Source: Desulfovibrionaceae bacterium UBA6814 (GTDB taxonomy: Bacteria; Desulfobacterota; Desulfovibrionia; Desulfovibrionales; Desulfovibrionaceae). Taken from it: DNA of 7,056 nt. The stretch is taken from positions 1 to 7,056 of the forward strand of contig DKEU01000251.1 of NCBI GenBank assembly GCA_002452635.1, written 5' to 3'. Position numbers and translations under genes: made by a program. Each line of letters opens with the position of its first letter. Positions within the stretch are counted from its first letter, which is position 1. Below the pieces are notes generated by a model. It saw only the letters and a list, made by a program, of their open reading frames with translations. It was not told the origin of the DNA and did not search any database. Positions 1-6,736 of the stretch are shown here, piece by piece.

Positions 1-97
1 GAGGGTTTGACGGGTTCGCAGCAACGCGGCCATCGCGGGGTTTTCAATGGCCTGCCGGGGGTGGCAATCGGCCCGGGTCTGCGCTAGGTTCCGGCGC

Positions 98-799
98 ATG
101 GACACCACTCGCCATCCCGACAGCGGCGGCCTCGGACCCGCGGACATCGAAGCCCGCTCCTTCGCCATCATCGACTCCGAGGTCCCGGAGCCCCGTCCCT
201 TTGCGGGCGCGCAGTGGACCGTGGTGCGCCGGCTCATCCACACCAGCGCGGACTTCGACATGCTCTCCCTGGTGCGCTTCTCCCCGGGCGCGCTGGAGGC
301 CGGGGTGGAGGCCCTGTCCCGCTGCGCGGCCATCGTCACGGACACCGAGATGTGCCGGGCGGGCATCCCCGAGCGCCGGCTCCTGCCCCTGGGGGCCTCG
401 GTGCAGTGCTTCATGAGCCATCCCAAGGTGGCCGAGGCCGCCCAGGCGGCCGGGGTGACCCGGGCGCGGGTGGCCGTGGACCTGGCCGCGGAGCTGCACC
501 CCCCGGGCCGGGAGCCCGGCCCCATCCTGGCGGTGGGCAACGCGCCCACCGCGCTTTTGCGCATCCTGGAGCTGTTCCGCGAGGGCCGGTTGACCCCCTC
601 CCTGGTCATCGGCATGCCCGTGGGCTTCGTGAATGCGGCCGAGTCCAAGGACATGCTGCTGGCCGAAAAGGACCTGGCCTCCATCGTCATCACCGGCCGC
701 AAAGGCGGCTCGGCCCTGGCCGCGGCCACGGTGAACGCCCTGGCCGAGCTGGCCCTGGCCGGCCGCGCGCCCCTTCCCTCCGGGGATGCCCCGGCATGA
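98..799 (+). CDS. cbiC: Precorrin-8X / cobalt-precorrin-8 methylmutase
   Basis: This 233-residue protein is a CbiC/CobH methylmutase. The family moves the methyl group from C-11 to C-12 of precorrin-8 (or its cobalt form), giving hydrogenobyrinate or cobyrinate in cytoplasmic corrin-ring synthesis. The whole chain matches the family in length and motif order. R45-R-L-I-H-T-S carries the likely catalytic His48. DTEMCRAGI lies at 82-90, VGNAPTAL at 146-153, and GMPVGFVNAAESK at 172-184. I chose the ATG at 98. An upstream in-frame ATG at 47 would add 17 residues with no family resemblance. Ribosome binding in front of 98 is weak, with only a TAGG nine bases upstream. No cobalamin riboswitch is visible in the 97 bases before it, although one could lie further upstream. 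The stop overlaps the next start (ATGA), so the two genes are probably translationally coupled. The symbol cbiC assumes the anaerobic pathway; cobH is the aerobic equivalent. Family assignment is firm. Confidence 0.95.
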   Translation: MDTTRHPDSGGLGPADIEARSFAIIDSEVPEPRPFAGAQWTVVRRLIHTSADFDMLSLVRFSPGALEAGVEALSRCAAIVTDTEMCRAGIPERRLLPLGASVQCFMSHPKVAEAAQAAGVTRARVAVDLAAELHPPGREPGPILAVGNAPTALLRILELFREGRLTPSLVIGMPVGFVNAAESKDMLLAEKDLASIVITGRKGGSALAAATVNALAELALAGRAPLPSGDAPA

Positions 800-1926
800 C
801 GCCCCTGCCCGATCCGGTGGACCTGGCCTTGGACCTGGTGGCCCGGGATTCGGACAACCCGCCCGGCCGGGAGAGCGAATGCGCCGCCCTGGCGGCCGGC
901 CTGCTGGAGGCCGGGGGATTTTCCGTGGCGTATCACGAGTTCGGGCCGCAGCGCACCGGGCTGGTGGCCCGGCTGGGCGAGGCCGATGGCCCGCCGCCCC
1001 TCATCCTGTCCGGCCACCTGGACACCGTGCCCCTGGGCGCGGCCCCCTGGAGCGTGAATCCCCGGGGCGAGCGCCGGGACGGGCGTATCTGGGGCCGCGG
1101 GACCAGCGACATGAAGGGCGGGGTGGCCGCGCTGCTGGTGGCGGCCCTGGCCGCGGCCCGGGACTGTCCGGGCGGCGGTTTGGCCCTGGTGCTCACCGCG
1201 GGCGAGGAGACCGGTTGCACCGGGGCCTCGGCCATGGTGCGCGACAGGGTGCTGCCGCCCCGGGCCGGAGCGCTCCTGGTGGCCGAGCCCACGGCCAACC
1301 GGCCCATGCTCGGTCACAAGGGCGCGCTGGTGCTGGCCGCCCGCACCCGGGGCCGGGCCGCGCACGGGTCCATGCCCGAACTGGGCGACAACGCGGTGCT
1401 CAAGGCCGCCCGGGCGGCCCTGGCCCTCACCGCATACGTGGACGGCCTGCCTGTCCCGGCCTCGGGCCAGCGGGTCAGCCTCAACGTGGGGGGCATCCGG
1501 GGCGGGACCAAGGTGAACGTGGTGCCCGACGCCGCGACCCTGGAGCTGGACCTGCGCTGCCCCGTGGACCTGGAGCCCGAGGCCCTGGTGGCGGACCTGC
1601 GCCGGGCCGCCGGGCCGGAGGTGGAGATCGAGGTGAAGTCCGCCGGGCGGGGCGTGGGCGCCTCGCCGGACCATCCCTGGGTGCGGCGGGCCTTTGCGCT
1701 GCTGGCCGCGGAGACCGGCCGGGCCCCGGAGCCGGGCCAGCTTCCCTATTTCACCGACGCCGGCATCCTGGTCCCGGCCCTGGGCCGGCCCCCGGTCCTG
1801 ATCCTAGGTCCGGGCGAGCCCGGCCAGGCCCACCAGACCGACGAATGGTGCGCCGAGGCCAACATCCGCGTCGCGGCCCGCTTCTACGAGGCCCTGTGCC
1901 GCGACTGGCTGGCCCGAAACGGGTAG
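796..1926 (+). CDS. M20-family metallopeptidase (ArgE/DapE/carboxypeptidase type)
   Basis: This 376-residue protein has the full M20 di-zinc hydrolase layout. Such enzymes cleave an amide bond next to a carboxylate, as in N-acyl amino acids, succinyl-diaminopimelate or C-terminal residues. Visible motifs are SGHLDTVP (72-79; His74 metal ligand, Asp76), GTSDMKGG (102-109; Asp105 bridging ligand), AGEETG (135-140; Glu137 general base, Glu138 ligand), AEPT (163-166; Glu164 ligand), and QAHQTDEW near the C-terminus (His346 ligand). The lid or dimerisation domain between about 175 and 285 includes RAAHGSMPE with His190. All expected active-site residues are present and the length is normal, so it should be active. 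No signal peptide is seen, so it is probably cytoplasmic. The start is the ATG overlapping the cbiC stop by four bases, with GGGGAT just upstream. A longer in-frame reading that begins near 214 is only the cbiC gene read out of frame. The exact substrate (acetyl-ornithine, succinyl-DAP or another) cannot be decided, so no symbol is given. Confidence 0.93.
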   Translation: MTPLPDPVDLALDLVARDSDNPPGRESECAALAAGLLEAGGFSVAYHEFGPQRTGLVARLGEADGPPPLILSGHLDTVPLGAAPWSVNPRGERRDGRIWGRGTSDMKGGVAALLVAALAAARDCPGGGLALVLTAGEETGCTGASAMVRDRVLPPRAGALLVAEPTANRPMLGHKGALVLAARTRGRAAHGSMPELGDNAVLKAARAALALTAYVDGLPVPASGQRVSLNVGGIRGGTKVNVVPDAATLELDLRCPVDLEPEALVADLRRAAGPEVEIEVKSAGRGVGASPDHPWVRRAFALLAAETGRAPEPGQLPYFTDAGILVPALGRPPVLILGPGEPGQAHQTDEWCAEANIRVAARFYEALCRDWLARNG

Positions 1927-1935
1927 CCCGCATCC

Positions 1936-1940
1936 GGAGG
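1936..1940 (+). promoter_or_regulatory. Ribosome binding site for the 1949 gene
   Basis: GGAGG lies eight bases before the ATG at 1949, in the 22-base gap after the M20 peptidase stop. It is a near-ideal Shine-Dalgarno match and supports this start. The nuclease-like gene therefore has its own strong translation signal rather than depending on coupling. Confidence 0.75.
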
Positions 1941-1948
1941 ATGCCCCC

Positions 1949-2920
1949 ATGAGCGATTTGCAGGGCTCTTTGCGCGAATTCTTTGCCCGGTGCGATCCCG
2001 GGAAGCACATCGTGGGCGAGGAGCGATCCGTCGAAGAAAACGTGAAGATAAAAATCGTCTTGCCCTTGCTGCAGGGGATCGGTTGGGATTTGCTGGAGGA
2101 TATCTGGTTCGAATACAAGAGTGTCGACATACTCCTGCGGGCGGGAGGAAACACGGTCATTGTAGAGACCAAGACGTGGAAAGAACGGTTGGAGAATTAT
2201 GAATCCCAGTACATCGACTATGCCTTGAAGCTGCGGACTCCCTGGGTAGTCGCGTGCAATGGAACGGAACTACGTCTCTACTGCGTGTTGGGTGATTCGA
2301 AATCCGGCTTGTTTTTATTGGAAAAAGTCGGCCTGGCAGAAATATGTTCGACCGGGCTGCCCTCCATCCTCGGTCTGCTCGCCGGCGTGATCGGCAAGGA
2401 CAGTGTCCTTTCCGGTTGCCGGAATCTTCGCGCCCTGGCTGAAACCATGCTGGGAGGAAAGAGCTTCGACGATGCCCTTGCCGCGTTCTTCGATGTTGCG
2501 GGCAAGCCGTTGCATCGAAGGAACCAGTTCAAGATGACGCATGAGATTGCCCTGGCGATTCTGGAAAAGAGTGGATCACCCCTGGCGGCAAGCATGAAGG
2601 TCCTGTTGGGGAGCGTCGCCAGATACGTCGAGGGGAATCCGACACTCAAGCTGATGGGCAACACGAAGGAACTCAACGTGAAGTTCAAGGCAGGCGGCGC
2701 GGTGCGGCGCGACGTGGGGCTGTTCGGACTCAAGCCCATGGAGTGTGGTTTCAGCTGGTCGCCCGAGAACTTCAGCCGGCTCGGCCTGGAGAGGGACATG
2801 CTGAACAGGGGGCTGGCCCTTCCCCGCCGCATGAAGGCGGCCAAGGATCCCGGGCAGTGGGTGGAAGACGTCTTTTCCTGGTTCTCCTCGGCCTGCGACA
2901 TGATCTCTGCGCAGAAGTGA
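1949..2920 (+). CDS. HsdR N-terminal-like (PD-(D/E)XK) restriction-type nuclease protein
   Basis: This 323-residue protein has an N-terminal third resembling the type I restriction enzyme R-protein N-terminal domain, a PD-(D/E)XK nuclease fold. Seen in order: an acidic helix with Glu30 before VKIKIVLPLL (32-41); VDILL (59-63) giving Asp60; IVETKTW (71-77) giving Glu73 and Lys75; NYESQYIDYALKL (83-95) with Gln87, typical of this domain; and WVVACNGTELRLY (99-111), matching the usual strand followed by NG and ..LY. Residues about 130-323 match nothing I recognise, and there are no helicase motifs, so it is not a full HsdR. No specificity subunit or DNA methyltransferase is next to it. Its composition differs from its neighbours: 31/60 G+C at 2041-2100 and 29/60 at 2281-2340, against 48/60 at 1021-1080, with codons such as ATA and TTA. 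The 3' part (after about 2700) is richer in G+C. This suggests horizontal gain. Function as a defence or type IV-like nuclease is inference. Confidence 0.75.
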   Translation: MSDLQGSLREFFARCDPGKHIVGEERSVEENVKIKIVLPLLQGIGWDLLEDIWFEYKSVDILLRAGGNTVIVETKTWKERLENYESQYIDYALKLRTPWVVACNGTELRLYCVLGDSKSGLFLLEKVGLAEICSTGLPSILGLLAGVIGKDSVLSGCRNLRALAETMLGGKSFDDALAAFFDVAGKPLHRRNQFKMTHEIALAILEKSGSPLAASMKVLLGSVARYVEGNPTLKLMGNTKELNVKFKAGGAVRRDVGLFGLKPMECGFSWSPENFSRLGLERDMLNRGLALPRRMKAAKDPGQWVEDVFSWFSSACDMISAQK

Positions 2921-2970
2921 TCCGGCGGGCCGGTGCCGGGGGCCAGGGCGTTCCGGCATGGCCACGGCGG

Positions 2971-2975
2971 GGGAG
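2971..2975 (+). promoter_or_regulatory. Ribosome binding site supporting the GTG start at 2987
   Basis: GGGAG, within a longer purine stretch GGCGGGGGAG, ends 11 bases before the GTG at 2987. It favours that codon over the GTG at 2933, which would add 18 residues rich in Gly, His and Arg with no family match. Confidence 0.5.
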
Positions 2976-2986
2976 TTGATCGGACA

Positions 2987-4270
2987 GTGCGCCTTCTCTT
3001 CTTGGACATCGCCACCGAATCGGACTGGGCCGCCGCGTCCCTGGGCGCGGCGGCGGTGGGGGCGTACGTGCGGGAGCGGGGGCATGAGGCTTCGCTGCTG
3101 CGCGTGCCCGTGGACCAGGCTCCGTCCGAGGCGGCCCGGGCGGCGCTTGCTCTGAACCCCGGCTGCATCGGCCTGTCCCTGGCCTGCCGGCAGTGGCCCC
3201 GGGCCAAGGCCGTGGCCGCGGCGCTGCGGGAGGTTTCCCGCGTGCCGGTGCTGGCGGGCGGGCTCCTGCCCACGTTCGCGCCAGCCGAGGTCTTGGGGGC
3301 AGTCGGCGTCGACTACGCCTGCATCGGCCAGGGCGAGGTCCCGGCTGCGGCGCTGCTGGACGCCCTGGCCCGGGGGGAGCGGCCGGCCGCGGGCATCCCG
3401 GGCCTGGCCACCCTCCAGGACCCGTGGCCCGGCCGGCCTGCGGACCTGGACCCCGTGGAGCTGCCCTTCTGGGCGCGGGACCTGTGCGCCGAACAGAACG
3501 GCGTGGTCCACCTCGGCACCCGGCGGGGCTGCCCGTTTTCCTGCGCCTACTGCGCGGCCGGGGCGCTTTCGGCCCTGCACGGCCCGGCCTGGGGCCGCCG
3601 CCGGCCGCCCGGCCACGTGCTGGCCGAGCTGCGCAGCCTGGCCCGGGCCGGGGACCTCAACTACGTGCTCTTCGTGGACGACACCTTCACCCTGGACCGG
3701 GACTGGCTGGCCGCCTTCCTGCCCGCCTATGCCGCGGAGTTCGGCCTGGGCTTCTCGGTCCATTCCCGGCCCGACACCATCGACCAGGCCCTGGCCGCGG
3801 CCCTGGCCCGGGCCGGGTGCCGCCACGTGGTGTTGGGCCTGGAGAGCGGCAGCGAGCGGGTGCGGCGCGACATCATGCGCCGGCCCATGGCCGAGGCCGT
3901 GATCCGCCGGGCCGCGGCCGCGGTGCGCGGGGCCGGGCTGACCCTGACCCTGAACGCCATGTACGGCCTGCCCGGCGAGACCCCGGCCGAGGCCGCGGCC
4001 ACCCTGGCCCTGGCCGAGGCCCTGGAGCCCCACGACGTGGGCCATTTCGCGTTCCATCCCTTCCCGGGCACGGCCCTGTTCGAGGCCTGCCGGGAGCGCG
4101 GCCTGCTGCCCCCGGACTGGCTGGACCGGCCCGCGGACAACGTGGCCCCGCTCCTGGATCTGCCCGGGTTCCCGCCCGCCGAGATGGCCCGCATCCACGC
4201 CGCCTGGGAGGCCCTGCGCGCCCGCCTGGCCGAGCGCCGCGGTTGCGCCGCGGCCGGGGGCGGGGTATAG
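2987..4270 (+). CDS. B12-binding-domain-like radical SAM protein
   Basis: This 427-residue protein (counted from the GTG at 2987) has two parts. Residues 1 to about 150 form a Rossmann-like domain as in cobalamin-binding radical SAM enzymes. It has a MRLLFLD start, then GCIGLSLAC and PVLAGGLLPTFAPAEVL, then VDYACIGQGE. The usual GGxHPT signature is GGLLPT here, and no DxHxxG cobalamin motif is seen, so cobalamin binding is uncertain. The radical SAM domain follows. CPFSCAYC (Cys182, Cys186, Cys189) binds the 4Fe-4S cluster. FVDDTFT follows at about 230, then HSRPDT, GLESGSE (284-290, SAM-binding region), GLPGET (327-332), and FHPFPGTALF near the end of the barrel. Such enzymes generate a 5'-deoxyadenosyl radical and often methylate or rearrange unreactive carbons. 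The substrate cannot be told. The gene lies 66 bases after the nuclease gene and 19 before the needle gene. The product is probably cytoplasmic and oxygen sensitive. Confidence 0.9.
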   Translation: MRLLFLDIATESDWAAASLGAAAVGAYVRERGHEASLLRVPVDQAPSEAARAALALNPGCIGLSLACRQWPRAKAVAAALREVSRVPVLAGGLLPTFAPAEVLGAVGVDYACIGQGEVPAAALLDALARGERPAAGIPGLATLQDPWPGRPADLDPVELPFWARDLCAEQNGVVHLGTRRGCPFSCAYCAAGALSALHGPAWGRRRPPGHVLAELRSLARAGDLNYVLFVDDTFTLDRDWLAAFLPAYAAEFGLGFSVHSRPDTIDQALAAALARAGCRHVVLGLESGSERVRRDIMRRPMAEAVIRRAAAAVRGAGLTLTLNAMYGLPGETPAEAAATLALAEALEPHDVGHFAFHPFPGTALFEACRERGLLPPDWLDRPADNVAPLLDLPGFPPAEMARIHAAWEALRARLAERRGCAAAGGGV

Positions 4271-4279
4271 ATTGAACAC

Positions 4280-4284
4280 GGAGG
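4280..4284 (+). promoter_or_regulatory. Ribosome binding site for the 4290 gene
   Basis: GGAGG lies five bases before the ATG at 4290. It selects this ATG over an in-frame TTG at 4272, because the site would fall inside the coding region of the longer form. Confidence 0.75.
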
Positions 4285-4289
4285 ACGCC

Positions 4290-4646
4290 ATGCCCGCAGC
4301 CAAGAAGAAGCCCGAGGAGAGGACCCTGCAACTGGCCGGAGGCCGCAGCCTGGCCGTGCGCCAGGAGGCCGGGGCCGAGGTGGTGGAGGTCCGCGAGCCG
4401 GGCGGCGAGGTCTGCCTTTCCGTGGAGTTGACCGAGGGCGGCGCGCTGTTGCGCCTTACCGGCGCGCGGCTGGAGCTGGCCGCCAGCGAGGAGGTGTCCA
4501 TCGTGGCCCCGGCGGTGCGCATTGCCGCCACCGCGTCGGCCGCCCTCACCAGCGCCGGGACCCTGGCCGTGGAGTCGGACAAGGACATGCGCGTCCACTC
4601 CGAGGACGAGGTCCGGGTCACGGGCAAGATGATCCACCTGAATTGA
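4290..4646 (+). CDS. Small octapeptide-repeat protein, spike-needle (gp5/VgrG C-terminal) like
   Basis: This 118-residue protein has a lysine-rich start (AAKKKPEE), then beta-rich sequence. From residue 61 it has a regular hydrophobic-x-hydrophobic pattern every eight residues: LEL 61-63, VSI 69-71, VRI 76-78, AAL 84-86, LAV 92-94, MRV 100-102, VRV 108-110, IHL 115-117. This is the signature of the triple-stranded beta-helix that forms the needle of phage T4 gp5 and the C-terminus of T6SS VgrG, so the protein is expected to be a homotrimeric spike. It lacks the gp27-like and OB-fold parts of a VgrG, so it is not a full one. The ending VTGKMIHLN also resembles VgrG C-termini. The PAAR-type gene 49 bases downstream fits, since PAAR proteins cap such needles. 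I recall similar unnamed small proteins beside PAAR genes in other bacteria. The repeat is seen directly. The spike role is inference from the repeat and neighbour. Confidence 0.7.
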   Translation: MPAAKKKPEERTLQLAGGRSLAVRQEAGAEVVEVREPGGEVCLSVELTEGGALLRLTGARLELAASEEVSIVAPAVRIAATASAALTSAGTLAVESDKDMRVHSEDEVRVTGKMIHLN

Positions 4647-4684
4647 GCGCCGCCGGCTTTCGGGCCGGATGCCATAGTAGTGAA

Positions 4685-4690
4685 GGGAGG
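4685..4690 (+). promoter_or_regulatory. Ribosome binding site for the PAAR gene
   Basis: GGGAGG lies five bases before the ATG at 4696. It is a strong Shine-Dalgarno match and fixes the start, suggesting high translation of the tip protein relative to the genes around it. Confidence 0.7.
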
Positions 4691-4695
4691 TCGCC

Positions 4696-5079
<384 letters not shown>

Positions 5080-5083
5080 TTTC

Positions 5084-6163
5084 GTGCGCCTTTCCCATTT
5101 CGAGACCCTGAAGCCCCTGTGTCCGCGCTGCCTGCGGCGCGGGGCCGAGTCGCCCCTGTCCCTGGCTTCCGTGTGGAAGGAACAGGGCGGGGTCGTGCTG
5201 GAAGGCGTGCTGCACTGCCCGGAGGCCGCCTGCCGCAGCGAGTACCCGGTGGTGGACGGCATCCCCCTGCTGGTGGCGGACCTGCGCGACTTCTGCACCC
5301 GCAACCAGCTCTCCCTGCTCGGCCGCGCGGACCTGGGGCCGGAGCTGGAGGGGCTGCTCGGCGACTGCCTGGGACCGGGCTCGGCCCAGGACTCCCGCAA
5401 CCAGGTGCTCTCCACCTACGCCTTTGACCACTGGGGCGACCTGGACCCGGCCCCGGCCCCGGGCGGCAGCCCGGGCGCGGTGCGGGAGCTGCTCGGCCGG
5501 CTCCTGGACCTGGCGGGCTCCCTGCCCGCCGGCCCGGTGCTGGACGCGGGTTGCGCTGCGGGCCGCACCAGCTTCGACCTGGCCGACCGGGTCCACGGGA
5601 ATGGGGGCGCGCTGGTCCTGGGCGCGGACCTGAACCTGGACCTGTTGCGCCTGGCCCAGTCCGCGCTGCTGGGGGGCCGGGCCGCCTATCCCCTGCGCCG
5701 AGCGGGCATCGTGTTCGAGCGCCGCGAGTTCGCCGTGGCTCCGCCGCACTCCGATCAGGTGGACTTCTGGTGCCTGGATGCGGCCGAGCCGCCCTTTGCC
5801 GCCGGGACGTTCGGCCTGGCCGCCTCCCTGAACCTGGTGGACTGCGTGGCCTCGCCGCACGGCCATCTCGCCGGCTTGGAGCGGGTGCTGGCCCCGGGCG
5901 GCCGCGCCCTGCTCTGCACGCCCTACGACTGGTCCGGCGGGGTGACCGCCCCGGAGAACTGGCTGGGCGGGCACTCCCAGCGCGGGGAGTGGAGAGGCGA
6001 CCCGGCGGCGGTGCTGCGCTCGCTCCTGGCCGGGGGCGGGCACCCTGCGGCCCTGGCCGGCCTGCGCCTGGCCGCCGAGGCGGAAGCCCGTTGGCGGGTG
6101 CGCCTGCACGACCGCAGCAGCGTCGTGTATGCCGTGCACCTGGTGGTGGCGGAGCGGGCCTGA
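5084..6163 (+). CDS. Trm112-like zinc ribbon fused to class I SAM methyltransferase
   Basis: This 359-residue protein starts at the GTG at 5084, four bases after the PAAR stop. Only a weak GGCGG precedes it, so coupling to the upstream gene is likely. Residues 10-66 form a small zinc-ribbon-like domain: CPRC (13-16), then CPEAAC (45-50), followed by EYPVVDGIPLLV (53-64), the hallmark of Trm112-type domains. The catalytic part begins near 130. Motif I is VLDAGCAAG (152-160), which binds SAM. LGADLN (179-184) supplies the acidic residue at strand 2. LDAAEPPF (231-238) and LAASLNLVDCV (245-255) follow, then ERVLAPGGRALLCTP (266-280), the post-catalytic loop of small-molecule and protein methyltransferases. 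No NPPF or DPPY DNA-methylation motif is seen, so it is unlikely to be the partner of the nuclease at 1949. The substrate is unknown. Adjacency suggests, but does not prove, that it modifies a spike component or cargo. Confidence 0.85.
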   Translation: MRLSHFETLKPLCPRCLRRGAESPLSLASVWKEQGGVVLEGVLHCPEAACRSEYPVVDGIPLLVADLRDFCTRNQLSLLGRADLGPELEGLLGDCLGPGSAQDSRNQVLSTYAFDHWGDLDPAPAPGGSPGAVRELLGRLLDLAGSLPAGPVLDAGCAAGRTSFDLADRVHGNGGALVLGADLNLDLLRLAQSALLGGRAAYPLRRAGIVFERREFAVAPPHSDQVDFWCLDAAEPPFAAGTFGLAASLNLVDCVASPHGHLAGLERVLAPGGRALLCTPYDWSGGVTAPENWLGGHSQRGEWRGDPAAVLRSLLAGGGHPAALAGLRLAAEAEARWRVRLHDRSSVVYAVHLVVAERA

Positions 6164-6660
6164 TGGCCTTTGCCCGGGGCCGCGTCGCCTGCGTCCCGCC
6201 GCCCGGGTTCGTTCCCGTGGAGGCGGCCATGCCTCCGGACGGCTCCTGCCTGGTGTTCCGGCAACAGCTTTTGCCCCGGCCGGCCCGGCCCCTCTTTGCC
6301 GAGGGGCCGGGGGACCTGCGCTCCGCGGCCTTCGCCGCCACCCTCACCCTGCTCATTCTGCCCGCCGGCGGTCTCTTCCCGCTGGACTGGGCCCGGGCCG
6401 AGGCCGCGGGCCTGGCTGCGCTGCCCGGGTTTACGGTGCGCTTCCTGGAGCCCTGCGAGCTGCCCGGCGGGCCGGGGGCGCGGGCCCAGTTCACCAGTTT
6501 CGCCGCCTTCCGGCTGGAGCGGCTGGTGGCGGCCTGGGCCGCGGGGCCGGAGCTGGTGGTGGCCGCCCTGGACCTGCCCCGTTCCCGGGACGTGCGGGGT
6601 TGGGCCTGGCTGGCGGAGTTCGCGGCCTCGGTGTCGGTCGCGGCCCCGGGTTCCGCGTGA
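6163..6660 (+). CDS. Uncharacterised protein, possibly DcrB/DUF1795-like
   Basis: This 165-residue protein starts at the ATG that shares one base with the methyltransferase stop (TGATG), so translation coupling is likely. I do not recognise it with confidence. The N-terminus VPPPGFVPVEAAMPP followed by CLVFRQQLL (29-37) has the look of a beta-strand pair after a Pro-rich opening. The middle has LTLLILPAGGLFPLDW (61-76), and the C-terminal half has RAQFTSFAAFRLERLVAAW and ELVVAALDLP. Residues 55-75 are hydrophobic but short and Pro/Gly-broken, so a membrane segment is doubtful. No signal peptide is seen. The opening and size loosely recall DcrB/DUF1795 proteins, some of which (EagR-type) are chaperones for PAAR effectors. 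That comparison is weak and partly prompted by the PAAR gene nearby. The coding frame is supported by strong G/C third positions, the tight overlap and the lack of any better frame. Confidence 0.6.
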   Translation: MAFARGRVACVPPPGFVPVEAAMPPDGSCLVFRQQLLPRPARPLFAEGPGDLRSAAFAATLTLLILPAGGLFPLDWARAEAAGLAALPGFTVRFLEPCELPGGPGARAQFTSFAAFRLERLVAAWAAGPELVVAALDLPRSRDVRGWAWLAEFAASVSVAAPGSA

Positions 6661-6725
6661 ATCCCGCAGGGTGGACGAGCCGGCCGCACTTGGAGTAGTG
6701 GTTCTAACCTGTTGGCCTGCGCCGC

Positions 6726-6730
6726 AGGGG
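6726..6730 (+). promoter_or_regulatory. Ribosome binding site for the 6737 gene, inside a small inverted repeat
   Basis: AGGGG lies six bases before the ATG at 6737. The stretch CCTGC-GCC-GCAGG (6716-6728) is a perfect five-base inverted repeat with a three-base loop, and its right arm covers the first bases of this site. If formed in the mRNA it could limit ribosome access. The hairpin is short and its effect is speculative. Confidence 0.5.
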
Positions 6731-6736
6731 AAGCCC

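Noticed and set aside
47..97. A 17-residue N-terminal extension of CbiC from an earlier ATG.
   Set aside because: It has no resemblance to the family, and the ATG at 98 gives the normal length.
1..97. A cobalamin riboswitch or promoter ahead of cbiC.
   Set aside because: No B12-box-like core is seen. TTGACG at 7-12 has no matching -10 at the right distance, and TAGGTT at 85-90 lies too close to the start and lacks a good -35.
214..795. A long upstream extension of the M20 peptidase frame.
   Set aside because: This part is the cbiC gene read in another frame, rich in Gly, Arg and Pro. The peptidase family starts at the ATG at 796.
4653..4668. A CCGGC/GCCGG inverted repeat between the needle and PAAR genes, considered as a terminator.
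   Set aside because: The stem is only five base pairs and no T-run follows. The two genes look co-transcribed.
2576..4675. A 699-codon open frame on the minus strand.
   Set aside because: It is antisense to the nuclease, radical SAM and needle genes, low in complexity and without recognisable motifs.
5084..6163. The methyltransferase as the DNA-modifying partner of the nuclease at 1949.
   Set aside because: It lacks DNA methyltransferase catalytic motifs, has a Trm112-like zinc ribbon, and is separated from the nuclease by three unrelated genes.
6661..6736. A sigma-70 promoter in the gap before the TPR-type gene.
   Set aside because: TTGGAG at 6690-6695 has no acceptable -10 at 16-18 bases spacing, and TAACCT at 6705-6710 has no -35.
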